From the NCBI GenBank assembly GCA_028281665.1, contig JANQJK010000015.1:99882-163881 (forward strand): a stretch of 64,000 nucleotides of DNA, read 5' to 3'. The notes beneath the pieces were generated by a model. It was not told the DNA's origin, did not search any database, and saw nothing but the letters and a program-made list of their open reading frames with translations. A program made the position numbers and the translations under genes. Of the stretch, positions 50,940 to 59,851 are shown piece by piece; positions within the stretch are counted from its first letter, which is position 1, and every line of letters starts with the position of its first letter. The stretch is from Hyphococcus sp. (GTDB taxonomy: Bacteria; Pseudomonadota; Alphaproteobacteria; Caulobacterales; Parvularculaceae).

Positions 50940-51188
50940 TTGCCGCCGTCGCAAGTTGCCTGCCGGCTATCCGCCAAGGGCGATCACCACAAGGATCAGC
51001 GCAAGGCACGCAACGCCGCAAACAAGCCCGGCCTTGCCGATGGTCGTGTTGCGGGAGAGAAAGCCGAGGCAGACGGCAAGCAGTTCGCCGAACCCTTGGG
51101 CCGCTGGTTCGGGCTCAACGACGCGGAGATCGACGCGGCGCTGCCGAACCTCTCGAATTTCTCAGCGCTGACGCCGGCCTTTGTCTGA
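50940..51188. other. Gene-free stretch with two overlapping antisense candidate ORFs
   Basis: This 350-base gap between regB and sco holds two exactly opposed frames. On the plus strand 50940-51188 (TTG start, no Shine-Dalgarno) reads AEADGKQFAEPLGRWFGLND near its end and has coding-like GC at third positions (about 77% by hand). On the minus strand 50967-51161 reads a clear membrane segment (LSRNTTIGKAGLVCGVACLA, then LILVVIALGG and stop) but has no ATG, GTG or TTG. Either could be a small gene; neither is convincing alone. Confidence 0.3.
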
Positions 51189-51271
51189 GGGCCCGCGCCC
51201 CGGTCTTTCAGCGCGCCCCGCGACATTGCCGCGCCTGACAAGAGCGGGTCTCATCCGGTATAGAACCGGTC

Positions 51272-51868
51272 ATGAAACGCTTCGCCATTGCCGCCTGTTT
51301 TTGTCTGTCGCTCGCCGCCTGTTCGAACGACAACGCCAGCCCGCGCGTCGTCCCGGTCGACGGCGTTATTCGTCTGTCCGAGCAGTTCACCGGCGACTTT
51401 GACCTGATCGACAAGACCGGCGCCGCGCGCGCCGACGAAGATTTCGAAGGCAAGGTGATGCTGGTTTATTTCGGCTTCACCCACTGCCCTGACGTCTGTC
51501 CGGGCGACGTGGGCGTGATGAGCGCGGCGCTTAATGAACTGGGCGACGATGCGGAGAAGGTCGCGCCGGTTTTCATCTCCGTTGATCCCGAGCGCGACAC
51601 GCCCGAAGCGCTGACCGATTACTTCGCCTTCGACGAGCGCATTGTTCCGCTTACCGGCTCGGTGGAGGCCGCTGAGGCGGCGAAGGTTTCGTTCAAGCAA
51701 TACGCCAAAAAAGTGCCGCTGCCCGACAGCGCGCTGGAATACACGATCGATCACGGCCGGTTCTTCTATATTGCCGACCGAAGCGGGCAGCCAACCCACG
51801 CCCTGACTGGCGGCGCGGGCCCGGCGGAGCTGGCCGCGGTGCTGCGAGAGGCGCTGGGCGGCGCCTGA
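51272..51868 (+). CDS. senC: SCO1/SenC family copper chaperone
   Basis: A 198-residue lipoprotein-like protein (CFCLSLAACSND, lipobox LAAC). Thioredoxin fold with the copper motif FGFTHCPDVCPGDVGVM (CxxxC) and the third ligand His in YTIDHGRFFYI; FISVDPERDTPEALTDYF is the central signature. It loads or reduces the CuA site of subunit II. As in Rhodobacter it lies divergently next to regB, supporting the RegB assignment. Confidence 0.94.
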   Translation: MKRFAIAACFCLSLAACSNDNASPRVVPVDGVIRLSEQFTGDFDLIDKTGAARADEDFEGKVMLVYFGFTHCPDVCPGDVGVMSAALNELGDDAEKVAPVFISVDPERDTPEALTDYFAFDERIVPLTGSVEAAEAAKVSFKQYAKKVPLPDSALEYTIDHGRFFYIADRSGQPTHALTGGAGPAELAAVLREALGGA

Positions 51869-52000
51869 AATCCCGGCCTGTTTGCCGGGCCCGGCCTGGG
51901 GAAAACCCGGGCAAAAGCTGTTACATTTCTGTTAGAAACCGTTGATTTGCTCAAAAGAAGCGGCTCATACTCGCTGGAAAATTAGGATTTGAGACCTATA

Positions 52001-52015
52001 TTGTGCAGCGCACAA
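52001..52015. promoter_or_regulatory. Candidate operator upstream of phaZ
   Basis: A perfect palindrome TTGTGCAGCGCACAA lies 50 bases before the phaZ ATG. It contains TGC-N3-GCA, reminiscent of the CTGC-N3/4-GCAG sites of PhaR regulators, but not a full match. No phaR is in the window. Control by PHB status is a guess. Confidence 0.35.
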
Positions 52016-52064
52016 AAGTGTTTGTGTGAGTAACAGGTCTGAGTAACCAGGGGCGGCCTCTTTC

Positions 52065-53372
52065 ATGTTGTATTCTGCTTATGAGCTCGCCTATGCGGCG
52101 GTGGCGCCGGCGCGCTATGCAGCGCGCGTGGGCGCCCAGTTCTGGCGTTCCCCGTTCAACCCGGCGGTAAACAGCTGGGCCGCGCGCTCGACCGCGGCGG
52201 CGTTCGACCTTTTTGAGAACGCCATGCGCCGCTATCCGAAGCCCGCATGGGGCATCGACGCAACCCATGTGAACGGCGTCGAAATTCCCATTGAGATCGA
52301 GGTCGTCGCGAGCAAAAGCTTCTGCAAACTCATCCGCTTTAAGCGCGATGCATCGGTTCTGAAAAAAACGAAACTCGACAAGGCGCCCGACCCGAAAGTC
52401 CTGATCGTTGCGCCCATGTCCGGTCATTACGCAACGCTCCTGCGCGGCACGGTCGAGGCGATGCTGCCGGGCCACGACGTTTACATTACCGACTGGGTCG
52501 ATGCCCGCGACGTCCCTATTTCAAACGGGCGTTTCGACCTCAACAGTTTCATCGACTACCTGATCGACTTCATGCGCGTCATCGGCGCCGACAGCGTCAC
52601 CGGCCGCGCCCACGCCATGGCCGTGTGTCAGCCGGGGCCCGCGCTTCTGTCGGCGGCGGCGGTTATGGCGGAAGGCGACGACCCGTTCCGGCCGGCCTCA
52701 GTCACGCTGATGGGCTCGCCCATCGACACGCGGCGTTCGCCGACAGTACCGAACCAGCTCAGCCAGGAACGCGCCTATGAGTGGTTCGCGAACAACATGA
52801 TCTATACGGTGCCGGCGCCCTATGCCGGCGTCATGCGCCGCGTCTATCCGGGCTTCGTGCAGCTCTATTCGTTTCTTTCGATGAATTCGAACCGTCATCT
52901 CAACGCCCATTACGATTACTTCCAGCATCTTGTGGAGGGGGACGGAGACGGCGCCGACAAGCACCGGTCTTTCTATGACGAGTATCTTTCGGTCATGGAC
53001 ATGACGGAGGAGTTTTATCTCCAGACCATTCGCGAAGTGTTTCAGGAGCATGCGCTTGCGGAAGGCAAGGCGATGCATCGCGGGCAACGGATCAAGCCGG
53101 AAGCCATGACCGACATTGCGCTGATGACGGTCGAGGGCGAAAACGACGATATCTCCGGCATCGGCCAGACCCAGGCCGCCCATGATCTGTGTGCGAATAT
53201 TCCAGATTCGATGAAGATCGACTACATCCAGCCCGGCGTCGGCCATTACGGCGTATTCAACGGTTCGCGCTGGCGCTCGGAAATCCAGCCAAAGCTGGCG
53301 AAATTTATCGCCCATGAAGAACGCGAGGCGGCGAAGCGTGCGAGCGCAAACGTCAAGCTCGCGGCGGAGTAG
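52065..53372 (+). CDS. phaZ: Intracellular polyhydroxyalkanoate depolymerase PhaZ
   Basis: A 435-residue enzyme of the PHB_depo_C type, beginning MLYSAYELAYAAVAPARYAA. The conserved blocks are VLIVAPMSGHYATLLRGTVE, VYITDWVDARDVPISNGRFD, the nucleophile Cys in HAMAVCQPGPALLSAAAVMA, and the C-terminal MTVEGENDDISGIGQTQAAH with the Asp and the final QPGVGHYGVFNGSRWR with the His. It mobilises stored poly-3-hydroxybutyrate in the cytoplasm. No other pha genes nearby. Confidence 0.95.
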   Translation: MLYSAYELAYAAVAPARYAARVGAQFWRSPFNPAVNSWAARSTAAAFDLFENAMRRYPKPAWGIDATHVNGVEIPIEIEVVASKSFCKLIRFKRDASVLKKTKLDKAPDPKVLIVAPMSGHYATLLRGTVEAMLPGHDVYITDWVDARDVPISNGRFDLNSFIDYLIDFMRVIGADSVTGRAHAMAVCQPGPALLSAAAVMAEGDDPFRPASVTLMGSPIDTRRSPTVPNQLSQERAYEWFANNMIYTVPAPYAGVMRRVYPGFVQLYSFLSMNSNRHLNAHYDYFQHLVEGDGDGADKHRSFYDEYLSVMDMTEEFYLQTIREVFQEHALAEGKAMHRGQRIKPEAMTDIALMTVEGENDDISGIGQTQAAHDLCANIPDSMKIDYIQPGVGHYGVFNGSRWRSEIQPKLAKFIAHEEREAAKRASANVKLAAE

Positions 53373-53402
53373 GGCAAAAGGCGAAGCGCGCCTCGTGCGC
53401 TA

Positions 53403-53708
53403 TTACTTTAGTTCCACAATCCAATTTCCACCACGATCACGGATTTTATATGAGTAGCTATAGTTATTGCAGACCATGGTGAAGCCTCGTGAAAATGGGA
53501 ATGGCTGAAACGATGAAACGCTATCACACCTCCAGCCGTTGGCCCTAATCATTGAAACGGCGGGGTCGACTAGTTCAAGCATTTTAGCTTTTGGGATATC
53601 GTCCGTATCAGATATGATTGCATCATGCTCGACGGGAGTTTTAGGCGCTGCACTTGCTATCCCAAATAAGGAAAACACTAAAGTCATAGAGAAATAAGTA
53701 TATTTCAT
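53403..53708 (-). CDS. Small secreted low-GC protein (101 aa)
   Basis: A 101-residue protein with a signal peptide (MKYTYFSMTLVFSLFGIASA). The mature part has two cysteines (WRCDSVSSF and MVCNNYSYS) likely in a disulfide, and an aromatic end (GGNWIVELK). AGAGG six bases before the ATG supports translation. Codon use and composition are strikingly AT-rich relative to all neighbours, suggesting recent acquisition. No family recognised. Confidence 0.68.
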   Translation of the reverse strand: MKYTYFSMTLVFSLFGIASAAPKTPVEHDAIISDTDDIPKAKMLELVDPAVSMIRANGWRCDSVSSFQPFPFSRGFTMVCNNYSYSYKIRDRGGNWIVELK

Positions 53709-53795
53709 GTGAAACCTCTTGTAGTTAGAGAGAAAAATATTATTATGCAGTAAATATATAATTAAGCTATTTTCTAGTAATTGTACTATCCAACC

Positions 53796-54176
53796 TCACC
53801 CCGTCTTCGACTGAAAGCTCACCGGCAGGCCGCCGGGTCCTTCGAGGTAATAGATGCGCTCGCCATGGGCGTCGTCCGGGCCTTTCACGTCGACCCCTTT
53901 TTCCTTTGCCCGCGCCGCCCAGGCGTCGGCGTCGTCGACGACAATTTGCAGCATGGTCATTTCCGGCATGCCTTCTCCGGCGGGCCAGATCTCGATCCAG
54001 CTGCCGTCGCCCTTTGCGCCCGCTTCACCCGCCGGGAAGACGGCGCCCGAAAAACCTTCTGTTTCGCCGAAGTCATTGGCTTGAAGGCCGAGACCGTTTT
54101 CCCCAAGCAGCGCGGCGAGGCCCTCCGCATCTTCTTTCTTCGCGACTTTGCAGAACCGGATGCCTAGAACTTTCAT
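53796..54176 (-). CDS. Glyoxalase/VOC family protein
   Basis: A 126-residue single VOC domain. Beta-alpha-beta pattern MKVLGIRFCKVAKKEDAEGL and, in the second module, MTMLQIVVDDADAWAARAKE followed by RIYYLEGPGGLPVSFQSK. Metal-ligand residues typical of glyoxalase I (His/Glu) are not clearly all present, so the chemistry is unknown. Stands alone. Confidence 0.8.
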   Translation of the reverse strand: MKVLGIRFCKVAKKEDAEGLAALLGENGLGLQANDFGETEGFSGAVFPAGEAGAKGDGSWIEIWPAGEGMPEMTMLQIVVDDADAWAARAKEKGVDVKGPDDAHGERIYYLEGPGGLPVSFQSKTG

Positions 54177-54236
54177 GGGGCTTCTCCTATTGCTTGGCGG
54201 AACGCTAACATTGGGAAATCAACCCTCACAACCCGG

Positions 54237-54330
54237 TCATCCCGGACTTGGTCCGGGATCCAGTCGGAATAAAATGACGGGCGAAGCCCGACATATTTTT
54301 TAGCTGGATTCCCGCATTCGCGGGAATGAC
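54237..54330. repeat. Palindromic repeat upstream of polA
   Basis: Two hairpins in inverted arrangement: GTCATCCCGGACTTGGTCCG with CTGGAT-type ends at 54237-54263, and its partner at 54304-54330 ending CGCGGGAATGAC. The outer arms (GTCAT...ATCCAG and CTGGAT...ATGAC) pair with each other. This is a common alphaproteobacterial dispersed palindrome, different in sequence from the 27-bp family. Confidence 0.75.
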
Positions 54331-54360
54331 ATCGGAAGATAGTAGGTGACCGGACCGCGC

Positions 54361-57129
54361 ATGCCCAAATCCAAAGACAAGATCCGCCTCTATCTCGTTG
54401 ACGGCTCCGCTTACATCTTTCGCGCCTATCACGCGCTGCCGCCGCTGACGCGCAAGTCCGACGGGTTGCCCGTGGGCGCTGTCTCCGGTTTCTGCAACAT
54501 GCTCTACAAGTTGCTGACGGACATGCGCGACGAACACGACCCGACGCATCTCGCCGTGATCTTTGACTATTCCGCGACAACATTCCGCAATGAAATCTAT
54601 CCGGAGTACAAGGCGAACCGCCCCGAGCCGCCGGAGGATCTGCGCCCGCAATTCCCCCTGGTGCGCGACGCGACACGGGCGTTCAACGTACCCTGCATTG
54701 AAATGGAGGGCTTTGAGGCTGACGACCTGATCGCCACCTATGCCCGCCAGGTTGAGGCCGATGGCGGCGAGGCGGTGATCATTTCATCGGACAAGGATCT
54801 GATGCAGCTCGTGACGGACAATGTTTCGATGTTCGACACCATGAAGAACAAGCATATCGGTCCCGGCGAGGTTGTCGAAAAATTCGGGCTCGGTCCCGAA
54901 CACGTCATCGATATTCAGGCGCTGGCCGGCGATTCGACCGACAACGTGCCGGGCGTGCCGGGGATCGGTGTTAAAACCGCCGCGCAATTGATCGAGGAAT
55001 ATGGCGACCTCGAAACGCTGCTGGAAAAAGCAGACGGCATTAAGCAGAAGAAGCGCCGGGAAAACCTGATTGAATTTGCCGGGCAGGCGCGGGTTTCGAA
55101 AGAGCTGGTGACGCTCAAGACCGATGTGCCGGTTACGGATGAAATCGCAGAATTCGCCATGCGCGACATTGATCCGGAGATGCTCGTCGAATTTCTGAAA
55201 GAGATGGAGTTTTCGACCCTGACGCGGCGGGTTGAAAACGATCTGGGCGACGGGCCTTCCGCCCCGTCTGCGCCGGCGCCCGCGTCGGACAGCGCCGAGT
55301 ATGAAACCATTTTCGACGAAAAGGCCCTGAAGGCGTGGATCGCAAGAGCCCATGAGCGCGGCGTCGTTGCGGTGGATACGGAAACCGACAGCCTGAACGC
55401 CATGCGCGCCAACCTCGTGGGCGTGTCGCTGGCAACGGCGCCTGGCAACGGGTGCTACATCCCGCTCGGTCACGGCGCCGGCGATCTTGCCACGGACGAT
55501 TCCGATATCGACAAGCAGGTGCCGCTTGAAAAGGCGGTCAAGCTCTTAAAGCCGTTGCTCGAAGATCCGTCGGTGATGAAGGTCGGGCAGAACCTTAAAT
55601 ATGATTGCGTGGTCCTGTCGCGCTATGGCGTATCCGTGGCGCCGTTCGACGACACGATGCTGATGTCCTACGCCCTTGACTGCGGTCAGCATGGCCACGG
55701 TATGGACGAGCTGGCGAAGCTGCATCTCGACTATCAGACCATCAAGTTTTCCGACCTCGCGGGAACCGGCAAGAACGCAAAAACCTTCGATCAGATTCCC
55801 ATCAAGGACGCCGCGAAATACGCCGCCGAAGATGCGGATATTACCTTTCGCCTGTACGAAATCCTGAAACCGCGTTTGGCGGCGGAGGGAAAGGCGACCG
55901 TTTACGAAACGCTCGATCGGCCGCTGGCGCCGGTGATTGCGTCCATGGAAGAGGCGGGCGTCAAGATCAATGCGTCGGTCCTGTCGAAGCTTTCCGGCGA
56001 CTTTGCGCAGCGCATGGGCGCGCTCGAAGCGGACGCCTACAAGCTCGCCGACGAAGAGTTCAACCTCGGCTCGCCGAAACAGATTTCGGAAATCCTTTTC
56101 GGCAAGCTGGCGCTGCCCGGCGGGCGTAAAACCGCGAAGGGCGCCTGGTCGACCAAGGCGGATATTCTTGAGATGCTCGCCGCGGAAGGTCATGATCTGC
56201 CCCGTGTCATTCTCGAATGGCGCGGGCTGTCGAAGCTGAAAAGCACCTACACCGACAGCCTGCCGAACGAGATTAATGCGGAGACGGGCCGCGTCCACAC
56301 GTCCTATGCGCTGGCTGCAACGACGACGGGGCGTCTTTCTTCCACGGATCCTAATCTTCAGAATATCCCCATACGGACGGAAGACGGGCGTAAGATTCGC
56401 ACGGCTTTTGTGCCCGAGAAAGGCAATGTCCTCATTTCCGCCGACTACAGCCAGATCGAGCTGCGGCTGCTTGCGCATATCGCGGACCTTCCATCCATGA
56501 AGCAGGCGTTCGCCGATGGCGTCGATATTCACGCCATGACGGCGTCGGAGATGTTCGACGTGCCGGTGAAGGATATGGATCCGATGGTGCGCCGGCAGGC
56601 GAAAGCCATCAATTTCGGGATCATCTACGGCATTTCCGCCTTCGGCCTCGCCAATCAGCTCGGCATTTCCCGCAGCGAGGCCAAGGACTATATCGAGAGT
56701 TACTTCAAGAAGTTTCCCGGCATCCGTCAGTATATGGACGACACGATCGCGTCGGCGAAATCGCACGGGTTTGTGGAAACCATCTTCGGCCGGCGCACCC
56801 ATGTGGGCGGCGTCAACGATAAAAATCCGGCCATGCGCGGCTATGCGGAGCGTCAGGCGATCAACGCGCCGATACAAGGGTCGGCCGCTGACGTCATCCG
56901 CCGCGCGATGATCCGCATGCCCGCGGCGCTCAAGCGCAAAAAACTGAACGCCAAAATGCTGTTGCAGGTCCATGACGAATTGATTTTCGAGGCGCCGAAA
57001 GCGGAAGCGGAAAAAACCTGCGAGCTCGTGAGCGAGATCATGATGGGCGCCCCGGTGCCGGCGGTGAACCTCTCCGTCCCGCTAGACGTCGAAGCCCGCG
57101 CCGCCAAGAACTGGGACGAGGCGCATTAG
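54361..57129 (+). CDS. polA: DNA polymerase I
   Basis: About 922 residues from the ATG at 54361 (a GTG at 54346 is an alternative). The 5' nuclease domain (LYLVDGSAYIFRAYHALPPL, FEADDLIATYARQ, ALAGDSTDNVPGVPGIGVKT), the 3'-5' proofreading domain with intact DxE motif (VAVDTETDSLNAMRANLVGV) and the polymerase domain (RLSSTDPNLQNIPIRTEDGR, ISADYSQIELRLLAHIADLP, AKAINFGIIYGISAFGLANQ, LLQVHDELIFEAP) are all complete. Repair and Okazaki-fragment processing enzyme. Confidence 0.98.
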   Translation: MPKSKDKIRLYLVDGSAYIFRAYHALPPLTRKSDGLPVGAVSGFCNMLYKLLTDMRDEHDPTHLAVIFDYSATTFRNEIYPEYKANRPEPPEDLRPQFPLVRDATRAFNVPCIEMEGFEADDLIATYARQVEADGGEAVIISSDKDLMQLVTDNVSMFDTMKNKHIGPGEVVEKFGLGPEHVIDIQALAGDSTDNVPGVPGIGVKTAAQLIEEYGDLETLLEKADGIKQKKRRENLIEFAGQARVSKELVTLKTDVPVTDEIAEFAMRDIDPEMLVEFLKEMEFSTLTRRVENDLGDGPSAPSAPAPASDSAEYETIFDEKALKAWIARAHERGVVAVDTETDSLNAMRANLVGVSLATAPGNGCYIPLGHGAGDLATDDSDIDKQVPLEKAVKLLKPLLEDPSVMKVGQNLKYDCVVLSRYGVSVAPFDDTMLMSYALDCGQHGHGMDELAKLHLDYQTIKFSDLAGTGKNAKTFDQIPIKDAAKYAAEDADITFRLYEILKPRLAAEGKATVYETLDRPLAPVIASMEEAGVKINASVLSKLSGDFAQRMGALEADAYKLADEEFNLGSPKQISEILFGKLALPGGRKTAKGAWSTKADILEMLAAEGHDLPRVILEWRGLSKLKSTYTDSLPNEINAETGRVHTSYALAATTTGRLSSTDPNLQNIPIRTEDGRKIRTAFVPEKGNVLISADYSQIELRLLAHIADLPSMKQAFADGVDIHAMTASEMFDVPVKDMDPMVRRQAKAINFGIIYGISAFGLANQLGISRSEAKDYIESYFKKFPGIRQYMDDTIASAKSHGFVETIFGRRTHVGGVNDKNPAMRGYAERQAINAPIQGSAADVIRRAMIRMPAALKRKKLNAKMLLQVHDELIFEAPKAEAEKTCELVSEIMMGAPVPAVNLSVPLDVEARAAKNWDEAH

Positions 57130-57144
57130 GCGGCGCCGGCGCCG

Positions 57145-58017
57145 CTAAAGCGACCGCTCCGGTGGCAGCAGGGGCGCTGCTTTCTCCAGCCTGATTTCAA
57201 TGCGCCGGTTTTCCGCCGCGTAGGGGTCTTCGCGGCGCAATGGCTCTGCTGAGCCGCGGCCGGCGATGCCGGCAATGCGCGCCGGGGGAAATCCTTCTTC
57301 TTCGAGAATGGCGCGCGCCGCGTTGGCCCGCGCCGATGTCAGCTCAAAGGGAGAGTAATCGCCCGCGCCGCTTGCATCGGCGTGCCCGTCAATGAAAATC
57401 CGGTTGGGCAGCGGAAGTATGACCGGCGCCAGTTCCTCAAGGAGAGCCCGGGCCCGCGGCGTCGGCGCCGCCGAGCCAAGGTCAAACATGGGCGCGCCTT
57501 CTTTCTCCACCAAAACGATCTGAAGACCGTCCTCGTCGACCGTCACGCGCACAAGATCGGCGGCGTCCTTGAGCAACGGGTGGGTGAGTATGGCCTGCTC
57601 GAAGGCTTCCTTCGTTTCAAGCATGCGGCGCCGGTCCGCATTCGCCGCCGCATGGGCGCCGCGCATGCCGTCGTCGCCGGCGCCGGGTTCGGCGCTCGGC
57701 GTTTTTTCGATGGCGTTCGCGGTCGGCGTGGCGTCGGGCACGATGTTGCCCGGCTGGCGTTTTTCCGGCGTGCCGTCGAGGCGGAAATCGCCAGCGTAAC
57801 GGCGCTGCTCGGCGACGCCGAAAGCGTCCCGCATGGATCCGGCGACGACTTCCATTTTTACCTGATCCTGAATCGAAAAGGAGATAATCAGTACAAAGAA
57901 ACAAACAAGGATGGTCATCAGATCGGCATAGGTGACAAGCCAGCCGCTGGGGCGGCCAAGCCGCGCCCGGTTCAGACCGCCGCGATCCGATGAAAAATGC
58001 AGTTTGTTGTGCGGCAT
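57145..58017 (-). CDS. motB: Flagellar motor stator protein MotB
   Basis: About 290 residues from the ATG at 58017 (MPHNKLHFSSDRGGLNRARL). The proton/sodium channel helix has the essential Asp in LVTYADLMTILVCFFVLIIS. The OmpA peptidoglycan-binding domain is at the C-terminus (IFIDGHADASGAGDYSPFEL and RRIEIRLEKAAPL). It starts four bases after the motA stop. No other flagellar genes are in the window. Confidence 0.9.
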   Translation of the reverse strand: MPHNKLHFSSDRGGLNRARLGRPSGWLVTYADLMTILVCFFVLIISFSIQDQVKMEVVAGSMRDAFGVAEQRRYAGDFRLDGTPEKRQPGNIVPDATPTANAIEKTPSAEPGAGDDGMRGAHAAANADRRRMLETKEAFEQAILTHPLLKDAADLVRVTVDEDGLQIVLVEKEGAPMFDLGSAAPTPRARALLEELAPVILPLPNRIFIDGHADASGAGDYSPFELTSARANAARAILEEEGFPPARIAGIAGRGSAEPLRREDPYAAENRRIEIRLEKAAPLLPPERSL

Positions 58018-58021
58018 CGGT

Positions 58022-58816
58022 CTAGCCCGCCGCGGCCCCGGCGCTGAAGGCCGTTGCAAAGGGCGCGCGCGCCTTTTCGGGCAGATATACGATCAGCATA
58101 TCGGTGATCGCGTCGGGCGACTTTCGTTCGGCGACTTGACACAGACCGTCGATAATCAGCGACAGGTTGGTTTCCTGCGTTTCCAGTTTCATGGCGAGCT
58201 TGTCAGCGATGGGCAGCGCAAAGGCGTAAGCCACAAGGGCGCCGTACAGCGTCGTCAAAAGCGCGATTGCCATGGAGGGGCCGATGGTCGACGGGTCGTC
58301 CATGGTCCACAGCATTTTTACAAGCCCAACGATGGTGCCGATCATGCCGAAAGCGGGCGCGGCCTCGCCGATGGCGCGAAAGATTTTCTCCCCGTCCACC
58401 AGACGCTGGATTTCAAGGTTGCGTTCGCGGGAAAGCTGCTCGCGCAAATGTTCCACCGTAAGGCCGTCGGCGATCATCTGTTTGCCGCGGGCAAGGAACG
58501 GGTCGGAAACGGGTGCCCGCTCCAGCCCCATGGGGCCCTGTCGCCGCGCCACATGGGCGAGGGCGCGCACGTCTTCCAGCAGCACCCGCGCCGGGCGCTG
58601 ATGATCGAGGAAGGCGATGGTCGCGCCGGTCTTGAGCGCTTCGAGCACCGCGCCAACGGGAAACCGCAGGACGGTTGCGGCGGCCGCGCCGCCGATCACG
58701 ATCAGAAAACTCGGTGCGTTAAAGAATACGGCCACCGCGCCGCCCATGGCGATCGCGAGGCCGATCACGAAAAATCCGGCGACGATGCCACCAACGGTGG
58801 CGAAATCCATGCGCAT
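58022..58816 (-). CDS. motA: Flagellar motor stator protein MotA (PomA-like)
   Basis: A 264-residue, four-helix protein with the MotA/PomA signatures MGGAVAVFFNAPSFLIVIGG, GEAAPAFGMIGTIVGLVKML (conserved Pro) and AIALLTTLYGALVAYAFALP. The compact form without the long MotA N-terminal loop resembles the sodium-type PomA. With MotB it forms the stator that powers rotation of the flagellar motor. Confidence 0.92.
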   Translation of the reverse strand: MRMDFATVGGIVAGFFVIGLAIAMGGAVAVFFNAPSFLIVIGGAAAATVLRFPVGAVLEALKTGATIAFLDHQRPARVLLEDVRALAHVARRQGPMGLERAPVSDPFLARGKQMIADGLTVEHLREQLSRERNLEIQRLVDGEKIFRAIGEAAPAFGMIGTIVGLVKMLWTMDDPSTIGPSMAIALLTTLYGALVAYAFALPIADKLAMKLETQETNLSLIIDGLCQVAERKSPDAITDMLIVYLPEKARAPFATAFSAGAAAG

Positions 58817-58987
58817 TATTCTGCGCCTTTCGGTTACGCAACGGAGGCCGAGACTAGCGAAACGTCGTAAAGGGGGCGCTACAGAGTTGATTAAAATGCG
58901 CCGAGTTTTCTGATCGTGATCAGCGGCGCTTCGTTAAAGGCGCGTTAACACATTCTTTCCCCGTCGCGCGGTAAACAGGAGCAACGG

Positions 58988-59851
58988 TTGAAGACGCGCA
59001 AAATCAGACGACGGCTTATGACGCTCCCGCCTATCACCATCACGTTGACCCGCTATCGCGAGCCGGACTGGCTCGTCAACGAAGCGCTGGACAGCCTTGC
59101 AGCGCAGGAAGGCGTTGACGGCGAGGTGATTTTCCTGGACCAGAACTGGGACGAAAATTTTGCGTGCGCCGTCGCCGCGAGATCGAACGAGCGGCTGACA
59201 TTCAAATGCATTCCGTGTACGGAGCGCTGCCTGTCATATGCGCGAAACGAGGGGTTGCGTCTCGCCGCGCACGACCTTGTTCTGTTCACGGAGCCCGACA
59301 TACTGGCCGACCCCAATTGGGCAAGGGCGCTGGTGACCGAACTGACGAAGGGCGCCGCAATCGCCGGCTCGCGAATTGTGCCGAAGTGGCGCGGCCCGAA
59401 GCCGTTACTCTCGAAATCACATGTTGTTCGCGACCAGTACTCGCTTTTCGACCTCGGCGAAGAGACGGTGGGTGTTAGCGGTCCCGTTCGCGCGATCTTT
59501 GGCCTGCGCCTGTCGGCCGCGCTGCAACCCCTGCGATTCGACGAGCGCTTAGGCCGGCGAGACGGACGGCTGCTTGGCGGCGAAGAAACGGATTTGTGCG
59601 AAAGGGTAAGGCGGGATGGCGGGGCCATTGTCTATTGCGGCAAGTCCGTTGCGTATCACCAGATATTACCTGAACGACTGTCGCTGAAATGGATCTACAA
59701 CCGCCTCTACTACGCCGGCGTCAGTCGAAGATCGCGCGGGGGCGCGCCGGCGCCGTCGCGCAAGCCGGGCCTCTGGGACTGGCTGCTCCTGCCCTTCATT
59801 CTGCCGCCTTATGCGGCGGGGTACCTGACGTCGCGATCGGGGCAATCGTAA
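58988..59851 (+). CDS. Family 2 glycosyltransferase
   Basis: A 287-residue GT-A enzyme. A TTG start at 58988 has AGGAG seven bases upstream. ITITLTRYREPDWLVNEALD is the first Rossmann strand, LSYARNEGLRLAAHDLVLFT precedes the FTEPDI metal/nucleotide motif (a DXD variant), and GRRDGRLLGGEETDLCERVR is the acceptor ED loop. Its last residues contain hydrophobic segments. Tail overlaps the convergent flippase gene by 56 bases. First gene of the polysaccharide region. Confidence 0.85.
   Translation: MKTRKIRRRLMTLPPITITLTRYREPDWLVNEALDSLAAQEGVDGEVIFLDQNWDENFACAVAARSNERLTFKCIPCTERCLSYARNEGLRLAAHDLVLFTEPDILADPNWARALVTELTKGAAIAGSRIVPKWRGPKPLLSKSHVVRDQYSLFDLGEETVGVSGPVRAIFGLRLSAALQPLRFDERLGRRDGRLLGGEETDLCERVRRDGGAIVYCGKSVAYHQILPERLSLKWIYNRLYYAGVSRRSRGGAPAPSRKPGLWDWLLLPFILPPYAAGYLTSRSGQS

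Noticed and set aside
49360..51171. 603-codon open frame on the plus strand
   Set aside because: Antisense to regB and regA, whose motifs are complete; composition is typical of a shadow frame.
55546..56973. 475-codon open frame on the minus strand
   Set aside because: Antisense to polA with no recognisable domain; high GC commonly leaves such long shadow frames.
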